Part shown: positions 45,001-57,300 of the stretch, piece after piece | How the letters are laid out: every line of letters starts with the position of its first letter | Numbering within the stretch: the stretch's first letter is position 1 | Source: Phanerodontia chrysosporium | Lineage: Eukaryota > Basidiomycota > Agaricomycetes > Polyporales > Phanerochaetaceae | Direction: 5' to 3' | Assembly (NCBI GenBank): GCA_001910725.1 | Contig: MJGA01000002.1 | Span: 1,984,001-2,048,000, forward strand | Length of the DNA: 64,000 bases | Translations under genes and position numbers: made by a program | The notes under the pieces: model-generated | Database searches by the model: none | Seen by the model: the letters and a program-made list of their open reading frames with translations, nothing else | Told to the model about the DNA's origin: nothing

Positions 45001-46447
45001 TGAAGAGGTACGTGTAGATTTCTGTGCTGCGAATCATTTATCCTCATCATTTTTCAGCAGAAGACGGAGCCGACTGAGCAGCCCCCATCACGTCCCTGGA
45101 CGCCTTCCTACTCTGTCTCTCGTCAAGGATCGAGCCCTGCACTGGCCCCCAAGGAGCTGGAGTCCTTTCCTGCCGAACCGTCTGCAGAGCCTGTGGTCAT
45201 CACTGAGGAGCCTGAGGCTGCGCCTGCCAGCCCCGCTGCTGAACCCGCTGCTGAGCGGACTTGGGTTCCTTCTTACTCTGTCTCTCGTCAAGGCTCTCGC
45301 AGCTCTCTGGTTCCGGAGAAGGAGCCCGAGACTGCCGCAGACCTCCCTGAGCCACCGGCCACTGTGATCGTCACGTCGGATGAGCCAGAGGCCAAGGAGG
45401 AGCCGGCGAAGACTGAGGAGGCTCCTGAACGCCCCTGGACGCCGTCGTACTCTGTCTCTCGCCAGGGTTCCAGCCCGCTCGTCGAGGCGAAGGGGCTTCC
45501 TGCTGTCGACACTGATGTGGCCATCCCCGTGTCTCAAGAACCGGCAGAGGAGGTCGCAGCAACACCGGTTATTGAGATAGAAGAGGCGAAGGTCGATGAA
45601 GCTGCTCCTGTCGAAGCGGAGGTAAGGCAGATCTAAACATTCGTTAGACCACTGCTAATGTGCTCTTTCAGGCTGAAGCACCCAAGGCTAGCCCTGTGGC
45701 TGAACGTCCCGCATCGCCTTGGACGCCTTCTTACTCTGTCAACCACCAAGGCTCGAGTCCAATCAGCTCTCCTGCTGTCAAATCGAAGGAGCTGGAGGCG
45801 GATGTCCCAGCGCCCGCCGAACCAGAAGTCGTTGCCGAGCCAGAAGCTGTTAAGCCTTCGGAGCCTGTCGCAGAGGTATGCAATCATCTATTCATTGTGC
45901 TTCGTGTTGTTCACACCCCCTCTAGAACCTCGAGACCAAGCCAGAGCAGCCGGAACGTCCTTGGACACCTTCGTATTCTGTCACTACTCAAGGCCCTGCG
46001 ACCTCCCCGAAGGCGGAGGAACCCAAGGCGGTGGCGGAGGAGGTGAAGGCTGAGGCGTTCCCGACGACCGAGACTGCTGAGCATGGACCCAAGTTGACCA
46101 CAAAGTGGGTTTCATATCAGAATTTCCTCGAGAAACTCGACCGAAACGGATTGCATAGGCCTAGCCTCGCGCGCCTTGCTCCCGCCGACGAGCAAAAGAA
46201 AGACGACCCAACTGCCGACATTGACTCCCCCACCACACGCACCCGTCACGAGTCGGTTACCTCCATCACCTCGCGGGCCATTCCTGGCGGGTGGGTCTCG
46301 AACGACGCCAAGTCACCAGGCGAGAACGGGCCCTCTCTGGCGAACGCGGCTGGCGAGTTCGCGAACAACAAGACCCCTGCTCCTGCGCCGACGACGAAGG
46401 GCAAGCACCAAAAGAAGAAGTCCAGCAGCAAGTGCATCATCATGTGA
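42098..46447 (+). CDS. Long disordered Glu/Pro/Ala-rich repeat protein with CaaX box
   Basis: I do not recognise a family. The N terminus (MSGKQGGRLPPIRVDKSVHQ, RSLSRSSAGTGSVPNSPKLH, EIFHYDQIPPSPTRR) is Ser/Pro-rich and looks like a short conserved motif region. A very long stretch of VEE/EEP/AEE words follows (about 42700-44600), certainly disordered and strongly acidic. From 44453 on, seven copies of a W-[TV]-P-S-Y-[ST]-V-x-x-Q-G motif appear in the acidic background. The C-terminal part has a folded-looking piece (LTTKWVSYQNFLEKLDRNGL) and ends KKKSSSKCIIM. CIIM is a CaaX prenylation box preceded by lysines, so the protein is predicted to be farnesylated and membrane-bound. About eight introns; one acceptor is preceded by a run of 13 T (44628-44640). 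One frame change at about 43597-43605 is needed and is explained by two lost bases in EPTAEPEAV. Confidence 0.75.
44453..46010 (+). repeat. Seven-copy W-x-P-S-Y-x-V-x-x-Q-G protein motif
   Basis: Copies encode SPWTPSYTVTMQGPG (about 44455), NWVPSYSVSSQGTSP (44705), RPWTPSYSVSRQGSSP (45091), RTWVPSYSVSRQGSRSS (45257), RPWTPSYSVSRQGSSP (45430), SPWTPSYSVNHQGSSP (45716) and RPWTPSYSVTTQGPATS (45957). Spacers are variable acidic, proline-rich sequence of about 50-130 residues. Codons differ between copies, so selection on the peptide, rather than recent DNA duplication, keeps it. Confidence 0.85.
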
Positions 46448-47537
46448 AGTGCTGCAACCGAACTTCTCTCGCGGGCTGCGCGTTTCGGAACTTTCTCTGG
46501 GCTTCACTCCCTCCACTACCATACGGCGTCCGTCACCGAAAGAATTCAATCCATCGCCTGTCCTTTATAATGGATCTACGCATAGGCTGCTGTCAAATCT
46601 TTCTCATATCATCTTACGACTATCTACACTCTTTCACGTCAATTTCGTCTCTTCTGTGTCACTTTTAGCATGGGCAATACGCACAAGGATCACGAGTTAT
46701 CCAGACCAAGGTTCCATATGCAATGTAAATATCCGTTCCCTTCTCTTCATCACGGCGTGCTTTCGCCCGTGTCCGCTCTGCTTGCGCCCCATCTCGAGCC
46801 CACTCTTGGCTAACCGCTCATTTTGTGCTTCGTTCTGTGCAATATACCCCGTTTTGCAGCGGCTGCCGAGTCCGATGTTGGATCCGTGTGCGCCGAATGC
46901 GCGGAAGGTCGGAGGCGACTGCACCGCCTAGTGCGATTTGAATCCGCTTGTGACAGCAGCAGTATGCGGTGGCGGCAGGCGCAACGCAGCTCGATCGGCT
47001 GGAGGAGCCGGAGACGAGGAGTGTGTGCAGCTCTCTCGCTTCATGATGATGCGTCGTGCGGCCGCCGGCGAGCGGTGGCCGACTGAGCTGCAAGTTAGGC
47101 TTTTACCCTACCGAGGGCCAAGGCCTGAGGCTGAACGGCCAATGCTCTGGGTAACTTCTGGGCATGCTCGGGTGCTCGCCGCCGCCCCCGTGCGCGCGCG
47201 GGCGAGCTGAGAAGGCGATGGAAGGCGAGAGGCGGAGAATGCAGGCAGGCCAATGTGATCAGTGGGCGTGATGGCTGCCGTGATGCGCACGCCGCACGAA
47301 GCTCTTCTCTGCGGCTCCTGCGGCCGTGCACCGCCTGCTCACTGGTGCACCCCCGTACGAGGCAGTCCACGCGGTGCGCCGTGCAGGACATCGCTGCCCG
47401 TGGCCCCGCTGCGTGCGGCCTGCGCCGGCCCATGAAACTTCTCCGCCGCGTCTACGCGTATCCGCCGCACGGCCCAGCACCGTGCTCGTGATCGGGCCAG
47501 TGGGCTTCTGGGCGCGGTGCGCACCCAAGCTCGAACG
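46448..47537. other. Intergenic: 3' UTR and cerato-platanin upstream region
   Basis: About 1.1 kb, GC-rich in its second half, with many overlapping open frames and no family match. No repeat or RNA gene recognised. Confidence 0.5.
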
Positions 47538-47544
47538 TATAAAA
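47538..47544 (+). promoter_or_regulatory. TATA box of cerato-platanin gene
   Basis: TATAAAA, about 103-109 bp before the ATG at 47647. A pyrimidine-rich tract lies between them (CCCCTTTCCCCCTTTACCC), the usual transcription-start environment of strongly expressed fungal genes. Confidence 0.7.
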
Positions 47545-47646
47545 CAGAGGCTCGGGCGACGGCAGACAGTCAGCCTCAGCACATCCCTCGAGATCCCCTT
47601 GCATAGTCTAGTTCGACCCCTTTCCCCCTTTACCCATTCTATCATA

Positions 47647-48149
47647 ATGAAGTTCTTCGCTGCTGTCACCGCCCTCGTCTTCGCTGCCTCCGCTGCCCTT
47701 GCGGCGCCCTCGACCACCACCACGGTCACGGTGTCCTACGACGAGACGTACGACAACGCCAATGGCTCCCTGGCCACCGTTGCGTGCTCGGACGGCCCGA
47801 ACGGTATGCTCACCAAGGGTACGCAGCACTCACGCTTTGCTTGTCTCGGGACGAGGACTGACCAGGGGGCCGCTGCTTCGCAGGCTTCACGACCTTCGGC
47901 TCGCTGCCGCACTTCCCGAACATCGGTGGCGCCGCCGTCATCCCGGGCTTCAACTCTGACCAGTGCGGCACCTGCTGGAAGCTCACGTACAACGGCGCGT
48001 CGGTCAACGTCATCGCGATTGACCACGCCCAGGCGGGCTTCAACATTGCCCTCGGTGCGATGAACACGCTCACGAACAACAACGCTGTCTTCCTGGGACG
48101 CGTCAATGCCCAGGCCGAGCAGGTCGCTGCCAGCGAGTGCGGCCTCTAA
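47647..48149 (+). CDS. Cerato-platanin family secreted protein
   Basis: A small secreted cysteine-containing protein. The signal peptide is MKFFAAVTALVFAASAALAA. The mature part starts with VTVSYDETYDNANGSLATVA then CSDGPNGM. After the single intron (47820-47881) it reads FTTFGSLPHFPNIGGAAVIP, SDQCGTCWKLTYNGASVNVI, and finally AEQVAASECGL. All four family cysteines are present (ACS, DQC, GTC, SEC). These proteins form a double-psi beta-barrel, bind chitin oligomers and are abundant in culture filtrates of Agaricomycetes. Some relatives are recognised by plant immune systems; no such role is shown here. A TATA box and pyrimidine tract upstream suggest strong expression. Confidence 0.95.
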
Positions 48150-50050
48150 GCTCGCAATGGTGAGCATTTCATGTTGACTAACTGATCAGCGAAGTTACTC
48201 ACCTGCGCGTCTCGCAGCCGGCTCGACGGTGACAGTTGTTCAATGATAACGAACCTCACGATAGGATAATGCATTCGGACACTTCATTGCATGGACTTGA
48301 CGAGCTGTACACCACTCGCACGCGGACTTTAGTTTTGTAATACGCATCACGGACTTTTGGAGGTTGTAATAGTTGTGTTGTAGTTCGGTGAATGAGTATG
48401 TGTGGAGAGTTGTATCACGAGAGCACCCACAGTCTGTCTCGAAGTCCTATCTAGGATGAGACGAGCCGCACCTTACACAGCGTAGGGTACGCCGGAGCTT
48501 GAGCGGCATTTTTCCGACAGCCTGCAGCGTTTGTATTCACCTATGCTCTCACACTACAAATTGCGTGGTCAGCATTGAGGTTGATAACTGGCTGAGATTG
48601 ACTAGCCTACGAGGACATGGATCGTCGGCTAGCAGTGTCAGAAGTCTGACCTCTCAAGCGCTCGACACGCGGAGCCCTCGGATACCTCCCCATCAAGAGC
48701 CTTGGTTTAGCTTCGCGCGTCGTGCCAAGTCACGACTCTGCAAAGTGCTTATGAAGGTCAAGCAATCTCGAAGATGTAGAGCAAACAAAAGCACGGTACA
48801 ATCTCACGAGCACCATGTGTTCTGCCACTTGAGAGGAGATTTCCGGATATCGTAGTCAGAGTTCAAGTGGAAGATGGCCGTGGCAGACCGTGTCGTCGTC
48901 GTCGTCAGACGCGTCTCTGCCTCTGAATATGGGGTTGTAGCACTAGCCCATGGAGGCGAGAGTCCGACAAACTGTGCGGCGAAGCGCGTCGCACGCACGC
49001 AGCAAAGCGCGGCCACCGGCTAGAGGCAGATTGTCAGCGACACGACAGCGAGTGCACAAACGACAACGCATCTGCAGACCAGTTTTCATAGACAAGTTCG
49101 AGAGCGCTTGTAGGACAAGCCTCGACTTGAGATGTGTCGAACTCATGGGCAGGACCGGGGTTCATCGCGCTCTAAATTGTAGTCGTCAAGCTTCCGCAGC
49201 GCCTTGGACAAAGTGTAGCTAAACTTAAACTCACCAAGGCTTAGAGAGAAATCTAGTCGGTGAAGAACGGTATGCTATCTATCTTCAGACTTTGCTATCC
49301 TCACTAGCAGAGACGTTCAGCATGGACGCGTACGGTGCAGTACCTGCCGCGTCGGCCACGTGAAACTTGCTAACAAGGTGCTTGACAGCGCACGTCCACG
49401 TCAATAGGGCTGTGTCCGGAACGACCTCGGCCTGCGGGCAGGAGTTCTGCGAGTAGCGTTCATCACAGAGGACGACGAGAAGCCAAGTGCAATGCAGTGT
49501 AGTGCACTGCTGACGCGTGCCTCATGTCAACGTTGGATTGCGTGTGGGATCTGCTGAGGGCACGGGCCGGTTGAAGACACGGTCTCGGCTGGAGTGAGCC
49601 TGGTCGGTAGCATGGGAAGAAACCGTTCCTGGCGAGGTCGTTCGTGTTTACGCGCCCCAACGAAATGCGCAGGATGTGTCTCAGGAGGGGATCGTACCAT
49701 GAACGTGGGCAGAGAGAGGGATCGTGAGACCGCCGCTTGCGAGTTGCAACCATCACTGCCAACACTACGCTTGCCTAAAGGGGCAGCGACGTCGGCTGGC
49801 TTCCAAACCTGGAGCGCGTTCGCACGAGCAGACGCGTTGGTTGTGTGCAACGTCAGCACAGGAGTGTGCTGTCTTTCGCTGCGCTGGCGATGCCAGAAAT
49901 ATCAGAGGCTGCAGCCGGGCAGCGTGGTAGGAACAGTGAGGATGAAGAGATCTGGAAGCGGAGCGCTGCGCGCGGCGGTGACGTTAGGGCGGGAGCAAGA
50001 CCCCAACCCCAGGATGTTGCCTAAATCGTACCAGAAACCGAGCGTGGCCT
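48150..50050. other. Intergenic region, nothing recognised
   Basis: 1.9 kb between cerato-platanin and the next gene. Short open frames on both strands show no family features. No second cerato-platanin copy, tRNA or transposon end was found. Confidence 0.5.
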
Positions 50051-50056
50051 TATAAA
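50051..50056 (+). promoter_or_regulatory. TATA box of gene at 50105
   Basis: TATAAA, 49 bp before the ATG, with a C/T-rich stretch (CCCCCGCTTCTTCCTTCACT) between. The short leader is consistent with a strong constitutive promoter. Confidence 0.65.
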
Positions 50057-50104
50057 CAGCGGGTCCCACAGCCCCCGCTTCTTCCTTCACTGCATTCGCC
50101 CGCC

Positions 50105-50734
50105 ATGTCCTCCACACTCCGCGCCGTCTCCAAGCACTCCCGCTCTCTCTCGCGCTCGCTCACAGCAGCCCGCCAGACCCGCGCCTTCCACTCGCCCTTC
50201 GCGGTCCTCTACACCGCCCAGCCCACCACGCACGCCGCCCCGCCCGCGTACGTGTCGCCCCTGTACGAGAAGCAGGTCGAGACCACCGCCGCGCCCACGC
50301 TCTCGCCCTCGGGCCAGCGCACCTACGTCGTCTCGGAGCCCGACCCGCACGCGACGCCGTACGAGGTGCCCTACGGCGCGTACCCGACCTCCGCACCATA
50401 CCGCAACTACCCTGCGACCGACGCGCCGCTCACGAGCCCACGCTCGTCGACGAGCCCCGACCTCGCGCACCCCGTGACCACCCGCGCCGCGCCACAGAAC
50501 CCCACGGGGTCCAATGATGCCGCCGGCATCCAGGAGAGCGCGGCCGTCCGCTTCCGCGACGCGCCTGGCCAGCTCAGCCCCGGCAGCGACGGCGGCCTTG
50601 GCCTCATGGACGCCGCCTCGACGAAGTCCGGCGAGGGCGAGCTCGCCTCAAGAAACCCGCAGCCCGACGACCCCAAGGTCGCCGAGAAGTTCTCCGCGCT
50701 TGGCGTCGACAATGCTTGGAAGGAGAGGAAGTAG
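50105..50734 (+). CDS. Hypothetical, probably mitochondrial protein
   Basis: A single-exon protein of 209 residues. The N terminus (MSSTLRAVSKHSRSLSRSLT then AARQTRAFHS) is rich in Arg and Ser with no acidic residue, a typical mitochondrial presequence with a likely cleavage near RAFHS. The middle is Pro/Thr/Ala-rich and disordered. The C-terminal part (GIQESAAVRFRDAPGQLSPG ... DDPKVAEKFSALGVDNAWKE) looks better conserved and is probably the functional part. I do not recognise the family. Codon use is strongly GC-biased, like the neighbours, and no frame problem appears. Confidence 0.75.
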   Translation: MSSTLRAVSKHSRSLSRSLTAARQTRAFHSPFAVLYTAQPTTHAAPPAYVSPLYEKQVETTAAPTLSPSGQRTYVVSEPDPHATPYEVPYGAYPTSAPYRNYPATDAPLTSPRSSTSPDLAHPVTTRAAPQNPTGSNDAAGIQESAAVRFRDAPGQLSPGSDGGLGLMDAASTKSGEGELASRNPQPDDPKVAEKFSALGVDNAWKERK

Positions 50735-51895
50735 ACGGTGGTTCGGGCTCCCCCTCCGGTTGCGGTTGTTTATTGCATCTCCTTATGACCCCCCAGGTCT
50801 TCACGTCGCTTTACGAAAGTCTACATAATCCCAGTGTCCCTCATTGCACTGCGTCCTTGTACCATACCCGCTCATCCCCTTGCATCCCTCTACTGTACCA
50901 CCACGCTTTCCCTTGTTCTTTTTGGAGCTTGTACAACATTCGGCCTCACCCAATATGCCCATAGACGTTTATCCTTACTTGAATCAAACACAAATAGTTG
51001 CGTATGCTCGATATGATCGCCTGTCATGCGCTCTACCACCGCTCAGTGCACGGCCTCGCGACTGCTGCGTTCTCATGCACATCATCGCGTAGATCCGACA
51101 TAACTTCTGCATTCAAGTCAACTAAATAGCCAAGTCAGATGTACACGAGAGTACCAGGAACAGTACAGTAAGCGACAGCCCAGTGAACCAGGGAGACAGA
51201 GTTCCTTTCCTATTGTATGCAACCCAGAGAGATAACAGGGAGGCCTCCTTACAGGATGCGGCGCTGAACAGACGGTGCTGGATATATTGATGCTGAAAAC
51301 AAGAGGGAAAAAAGCTGTATATAGAGATAGAGAGAAGAGGAAGAGGACCGTGTAACGGATATTATACAGAAAAAAGACACAGAAGATGACACGTAGAAGA
51401 GGGAGATTGCGGGTGCGTTCCTTGCACTCAATCCAGAGCGTCCACGGGGAGGGGATGAGATAGGGGGAAATATGCGGGCATTGCAGGGTGTATGCGTTGC
51501 GTGCAGATGCAGAGGGGCAGTGTGTATTGTCATGACGAGAAAGGAGCGAGGGAGCCTGACATCCGAGACGGACGAGGGTATCTAGGGATGCGTGTGCGTT
51601 GCAGTCGTGCGCTGGACCGGAGCCGTGGGACGAGAGCAGGTGGTCGAGCAAGCATGAGTGTAGACGGCGTCATGATCGAGGAGGCAATGGCCAAGGAGGT
51701 TTCCGCGGGTGAAATATTAGAGGGGCGCTGTACCATAAAATAGATAGATATCTTCGGTTCATGGACTTCATGACGTTGGGAAAAACAGCCTACGACGTCT
51801 GGGTCAGCGTCGGAGTCATAGCAAGGTGAGCTAGGACGTACAATTAGTCAATATCATAGCTGCCAACCAGTGGCAGACACGCGGATTCTCGTTGT
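50735..51895. other. Convergent intergenic region
   Basis: About 1.2 kb between the stops of the mitochondrial-type protein and casein kinase 1. AT-richer than average. A 177-codon minus-strand frame (51118-51651) is low-complexity and unsupported. Confidence 0.5.
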
Positions 51896-54304
51896 CTATG
51901 CCCGACAGCAGAGCGCTGCCCAGAACGACCTCTTCCTTCCGCCGTGCTCGTCTTGCTCCTGAATGACTCCGTTGGACTCTCCGTATACGGGAGCAGCCTT
52001 GTTTGTGGCGTTCGTCCTCGGTGTCGCGTTCATGTCGCCCGCACTCTGTCGCTGTTGTTGGTTGCCGTACAGGTAATCGTTTTCCGCGTGAGCCATGACG
52101 GGAGAGTTAGCATGCCCGTTGCTCAGCTGGCCCATTCCATTGTACTGCACCTGCGAAGTGTTGCCGTACGCAGTGTTGCGGTACTGATTCTGGTTGGAGG
52201 CGTTTGCATATGGGTGCTGCGCAACCAGAGTGCTCTCGCGTTCGCGCTCAGCACGGTGCTGGCTGGCCCGACGGCTGTTGGGAGCGACAGGCTGTACGCT
52301 GACCTGCTCCCGCGAACCTCCACGAGACTCTTGTTGAGCCGCTCTCCTGCTGGTCTTGACAACTGCGGGTGATGGCGACAACACCATAGGGGACGACTGT
52401 TGCTGCTGCTGCTGCTCAAGGGGTTGACGCGACCTGCGGTGAGCGTGATCACGGTCGCGTGTTCGGTGCTCGCGGTGTGCGGTACGAGAAGATTCCTGGT
52501 GAAGCTAGGGAGAGGTCACGACGGAACATCCTGAATAGGGCCCGTGTGTGCTCACCTGGCCAGCCTCGAATCCCTTGCCTCCGTTGAGCAACATCCAGTC
52601 AAATACCCCATCTTCGACCTCGCCAATGTTCTTCAGAACCTTGGTGAACAGCTCACGCAGGAAATCGTAGTCCGGCTGCTCCTCGAAACCGAGCTTGCGC
52701 ACGTAATGCATGTAGATGCTGAACTCCTCTGGAAGTTTGCGCACCATTCAGACTGGAGTCGCCAGACACGAAAGAAGTCACGCACCAGGGAAGCCTTCGC
52801 AAAGCTCGTCTATCGGAGTCGTCTGCTTCTTCTCGCCAATCTTCTCGTACTTCTGCTTGTTAGTGGCAGCGCGGAGACCTTGCCATGGCAGACCCCCACG
52901 GAGGAAATACATGAAGACGTGTCCGAGAGACTCCAGATCATCTCGCCGAGACTGTTCGCGACCCAAGTGGGTATTGATGGACATGTATCTGGCGGTACCG
53001 GACAACGACTTGCGCTCGCGGTACGGAATATGTTGTTTTGTCTTGGGGTCACGATACAGCTTTGCCATGCCAAAATCTAGCAAAAGTATCATCGTTAGCA
53101 AGGCGGTCGCGGCCAAACACACCATGACGTAAAGAGCTTCACAAAGCTCTCGACCATGTCCAAGACAAGTAAAAGGGATTTGCCTCGAGGATAACACGCT
53201 CTGACTGCTCAGTGCATGCGCCAAGCATGTGTGAAACAAGGTCTACACCCCTAGTGTTGACCTCGTTCCGACTTCTCCTAAGGATAGACCAAAACCCGGG
53301 TTATGCGGGACCGAGAGGCAGCGGATACGGAGAGACGGGCCATAGCGAGTATCTGAACAAGGCGACCAAGCACGTACCGATTATGTGGATAGTGTTGGCA
53401 TTCTTCGTGCCAGGGACTCCTATTAGGAAATTATCGGGCTTTATGTCTCGGTATATGAGGGACTTCTCATGAATAGCCTGAACGCGAGTTATCTGTAGCA
53501 GTGTCAGTCAGTTGCGGACCGGTCAAGACGAAATGAGACCCTGCACGCAGAGCCCTGCGCGTGAGGACGACGGAAATCGCTTAAGTGCGGCAGCAACGCC
53601 CGAAACTCAAGGGAGCGCCGCCCATCACAAGGGGGAAAGGTTCTTGCGGGATACACTGGAAGGCGGTGAAAACTCACCATTTGTTTCGCGGCCATGCAGA
53701 CTGTCTTGATCGTGAACTTTCGACCGCACATGTCGAAAAGATCCTCGAGGTTAGGGCCGAGGAGATCAATGACAAGGACATTGTGGAGGCCTTCCTGCCC
53801 AAAGTAGTGCACCTGGGGGACGCCGGCTAGCAAAGCGCACGATATCAGCGGTTAAGTCGGACAAAGCGTGCATTGGGGAGACGACCGTGGGCGGCACGAT
53901 GTCGTCGGGTAAACGAACAAAAGGGAATTGTAACGTACGTGTTCCGTTCAGCGTCCGGTAGGACCTGTACTCGTCGCGCAGCTGGGGGGCCTCGGATTTT
54001 CGTGGTTCCTGAGGACAGATCAGTCCGTTCAGTGTGCTAGGATAGGATTTCGTGGACAAGTCTACGCACAAACTTGATTGCAACAGGTTGGTTATTCAAA
54101 AGGTTCACACCTATGGAGCATAGTTACAGATGCTGAGATGCTCAAGCATGGCCAGGCAAAGGACACACCCTCGAAGACAACACCGAACGAGCCTTCACCG
54201 ATCTTCTTGCCAACACGAAAATGAGTGCCGATGATGCTGTTGGTCGCGCCAGACTGGGATGATGGGTGTTGGGACGAAGATGCTATTACATGGGGGGTCG
54301 TCAT
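51896..54304 (-). CDS. YCK1: Casein kinase 1, plasma-membrane (Yck) type
   Basis: Ser/Thr kinase of the CK1 family. The kinase domain starts [18 protein letters not shown] and continues through NNQPVAIKF. Then come [38 protein letters not shown], the catalytic loop [25 protein letters not shown], and the CK1 signature [20 protein letters not shown]. The SINTHLG sequence replaces the APE motif of other kinases, as in all CK1s. The domain ends [21 protein letters not shown] long Gln/Asn/Ser-rich tail follows (polyQ six residues) and ends [12 protein letters not shown]. The paired cysteines at the very end are the palmitoylation site that anchors Yck1/2-type kinases to the plasma membrane. Eight or more introns with a consistent frame. 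The start at 54304 gives [19 protein letters not shown]. Confidence 0.93.
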
Positions 54305-57300
54305 TGCGGAGATGTAGAAGCCAGAGTGAAGGAAGGGGGTAAGGTAGGGATGGATATATGAGAGAGTGTAAGAGAGGAACCTCGAGCGAAGCTCCAGGCG
54401 GGGGTCTGAACTGTTGGCGGAGGGAAAGAGCGGAATCCCATCGCCTCAATGTGGAGCGCCCGTTCCCACGCCCGCAGCACCCAGGGGGTTAGGGTTCCTC
54501 CCGTGCCTGACAGCCTGTCCCCGCCATACATTCTCAACACTGCGCCAGCCGCCGCTGCGCCCACTCAGGAGCTTAGCAGCACAAGCCGCAGCGTGCACGA
54601 GACATACGGAGCCATCTGCGCCCACGTCCAGCCCAACGGCCCGTAGCGTCAGCCCGGCGCCATGAAGCCAGACCTGCGTACGTTGCAGTCATCCCCGCAG
54701 TCCTAAACTTCAAACTGCCAGGTCCAACACAGCAATGATGTTTGTTCGACCTCAGGTCATACATCCGTCATAAACCAAAACGCAGACGTTGCGTTCGTGA
54801 GTGGTCAATGAGCCACGCTGACCTGCTCATATCCAATGGCAGATTGCCACCCGCTCCCGTGGCCACAATATACCCGAGCGCTACGGAATCCCTACAGCTG
54901 GGGTGTCCTTGACCGTGCAAGAACCCATCGAGTGCTAGCAGTCCCCCAAACCTCGGTGAGATTCCCTGGGCACGCCAGTTCTCCCCAGTGTAGCCGTGTC
55001 TCGATAGCACAGACCATACCTGTGCAGGAGTTAATATGTCTTCCGCGGTAGGCGGGATTAGCCGAACAGGCGCACCATACACGCACACCAGGCGGGAACG
55101 CTTGATGCCTGCGCACGGCGTGTACAGGAACGTTGCATCCCGTGAGACAACACTGGACCTAATGCCGATCAGCTGTACCTGGAACGTCCGTGCAAAGAAG
55201 GAAAACTTTGGACATGGAATGGATGACAGGTCACGACGTCTAGAAAGATGTCGGACTGGAAGGGGCGATCCTAGGAGAGCTGTCAAGCCCAGAGCTCCAA
55301 TTGCAGCAGACTGGGAGTCACGGTGCGTCATTTACGCACATTACTGAGCGAGCTCTTCGACTGTAAGGTGATTACTGCATCTCTTATAGCTGAGCCATAT
55401 GGACTCACCTTTTATGACAGAGCTCCACTACGAAAGATGACAGTCGCGATCTTGAGGCGGAAGCACGCCGCTTTACTCCGGTTCCCCCCAGTGGTCCGAG
55501 ATGTCGGGATGGTCGAAACATCGATGACTATCCATCTCCTTTGCAGTTACACAACGCTTGTGTGGCGAACGAACCGATGTGCCATCGCGTTCAAGCGTGT
55601 GAAGGTACAGCCTTGCCGCCGACATCGGGACCGCTTGATGATCCCCGTCTGTGGACTCTTCATAGTGCACTATGTATGGCTAAATGGAACATCGCCGAAG
55701 GAGGTCACGCCGAAGGACGATTCCCGAACCCAACGGTGTCCGCTTGGGTCGCTGCCCGAACGCCGAGTCCGGTCGGTCTGGCCAGGCAGCTAGCACACTG
55801 GGATGAACTCAACGGTTCCTCTTCTGGTCAGTCGACATACCATACGTCTTGCAGGGCTTGAATTTGAGCTCTTCTCGCTTCTAAACTCTAGGCTTAGCAG
55901 CAACGCGGCGCTTCGAAGCAGTGAGTATCTGCTGGCACATCTGCCGTCTCCTGCTGCGTACTTACCTTCCCCGCTTTGCCGCGTTCTCGTTGTATAGATA
56001 CGGGCCGCATGTGATTCGCATGTGCTGAGCACACAAGATATCGGCCGCAATTCTAGGGAGTAGCTGATGTCCGACCGCGAATGACCGTCTGGGGCAGAGT
56101 CCCCAAGTGAACAAGCGTCCATCTTCGGTGTCCGCTATCTACACACTGCGACAAGCACGGCGACACGAAGTTCTACCAGCGATCTCCGCACCGACCTCCG
56201 CCGGGCTGGTCCTCCGCACCCTCGCCCTCCCGCATTGACCGCCGGCGCCCATTCCCGCCGCTGTGTCATCCCTGACACAACCGCGACGTTCCTTTCACAC
56301 CACTTGCCATCCCTGGTATCGGCCCTCACGAATGCACGCGCAGCGCGTGACCGCGGCGGGGGACCAGGGTAGATCACGATCTCCGTAAGCGGCCTGTCGC
56401 CCACGGGACCGCGCCCCTCGCCTTCCGCCCGACGGCGCACGCAGCCGTCCGTTCTTCGCTGCCTCAGCGCACACATAACAAGGTTGGCCGTCTGAGCAAG
56501 CGGGCCCTTGGCGTGCACAAGTGCGCAAGCGCATGACAACAGCGTATGCGTGCCAGCGCACGCCGGATTACGTAGCACGCGCAGAGGCGCGTCAGCCCAT
56601 CACAGGCCGGCGCGCAGGCGCCGACGCAGTGCTGCGAACGGAGCGATATGCACGGGGGGCACAGGCAGGGTCCTCGGTACTGGCAGCCTGGCGCCCGAGC
56701 TGCTGCCAGCGTGCCATGCAGATCGACGCGTCGCAAGCGTGCGCGGGCAGCCACCACGGCGGCGCTGCACGCGCGGGCCCGGACGTCATTCGCGCGTGCC
56801 ACAAGGACGGCGCAGACCCGCGCGGCGGCCCTCTGCCTGTGCGCCAACTGCACGCTAGAGACGCCGCTGCGGCCGTCTTCGCGCGCGAAGGACGCCGCCG
56901 GCGCCGACGCCCGTGGCATGGGGCGGTGATGGCGGGCGAGGCGAGGCTAGCGTGCAGCCCACAGTGGCGCCGCGGACCCCGGGCGACGGCTGCACGCGGC
57001 GGACACCGTTCCGACCGGCGGTACACAGGCTACTCATCCGCTCGAGGGTTGTGTTCCCGGTCCATGCAGGCGCGGTGTCGTCGAAGGTTCGGTGCCTGCA
57101 GTGCTTGGGGCGACGTGCGGTGCTGACAGGCGTGTCCAGGTGTGGCCGGCGCAGGTGGGCGAGCCCGCACGGCGGGTCGCGGGCAGGCGCCGGCCCACGG
57201 CAGCGGAGGCTTGCGCGCGGGCGGGCTGCGGGCTTGGAGGGCCCAGAAACGACATGGTGGGCTTCGCGGGCTCGAGAAGCGCTGCTGGCTTGGTAAGGAG

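Noticed and set aside
54768..55331. 187-codon minus-strand frame
   Set aside because: No domain, no signal, no introns in an intron-rich genome and no supporting promoter. It could be a lineage-specific gene, but nothing in the sequence shows it.
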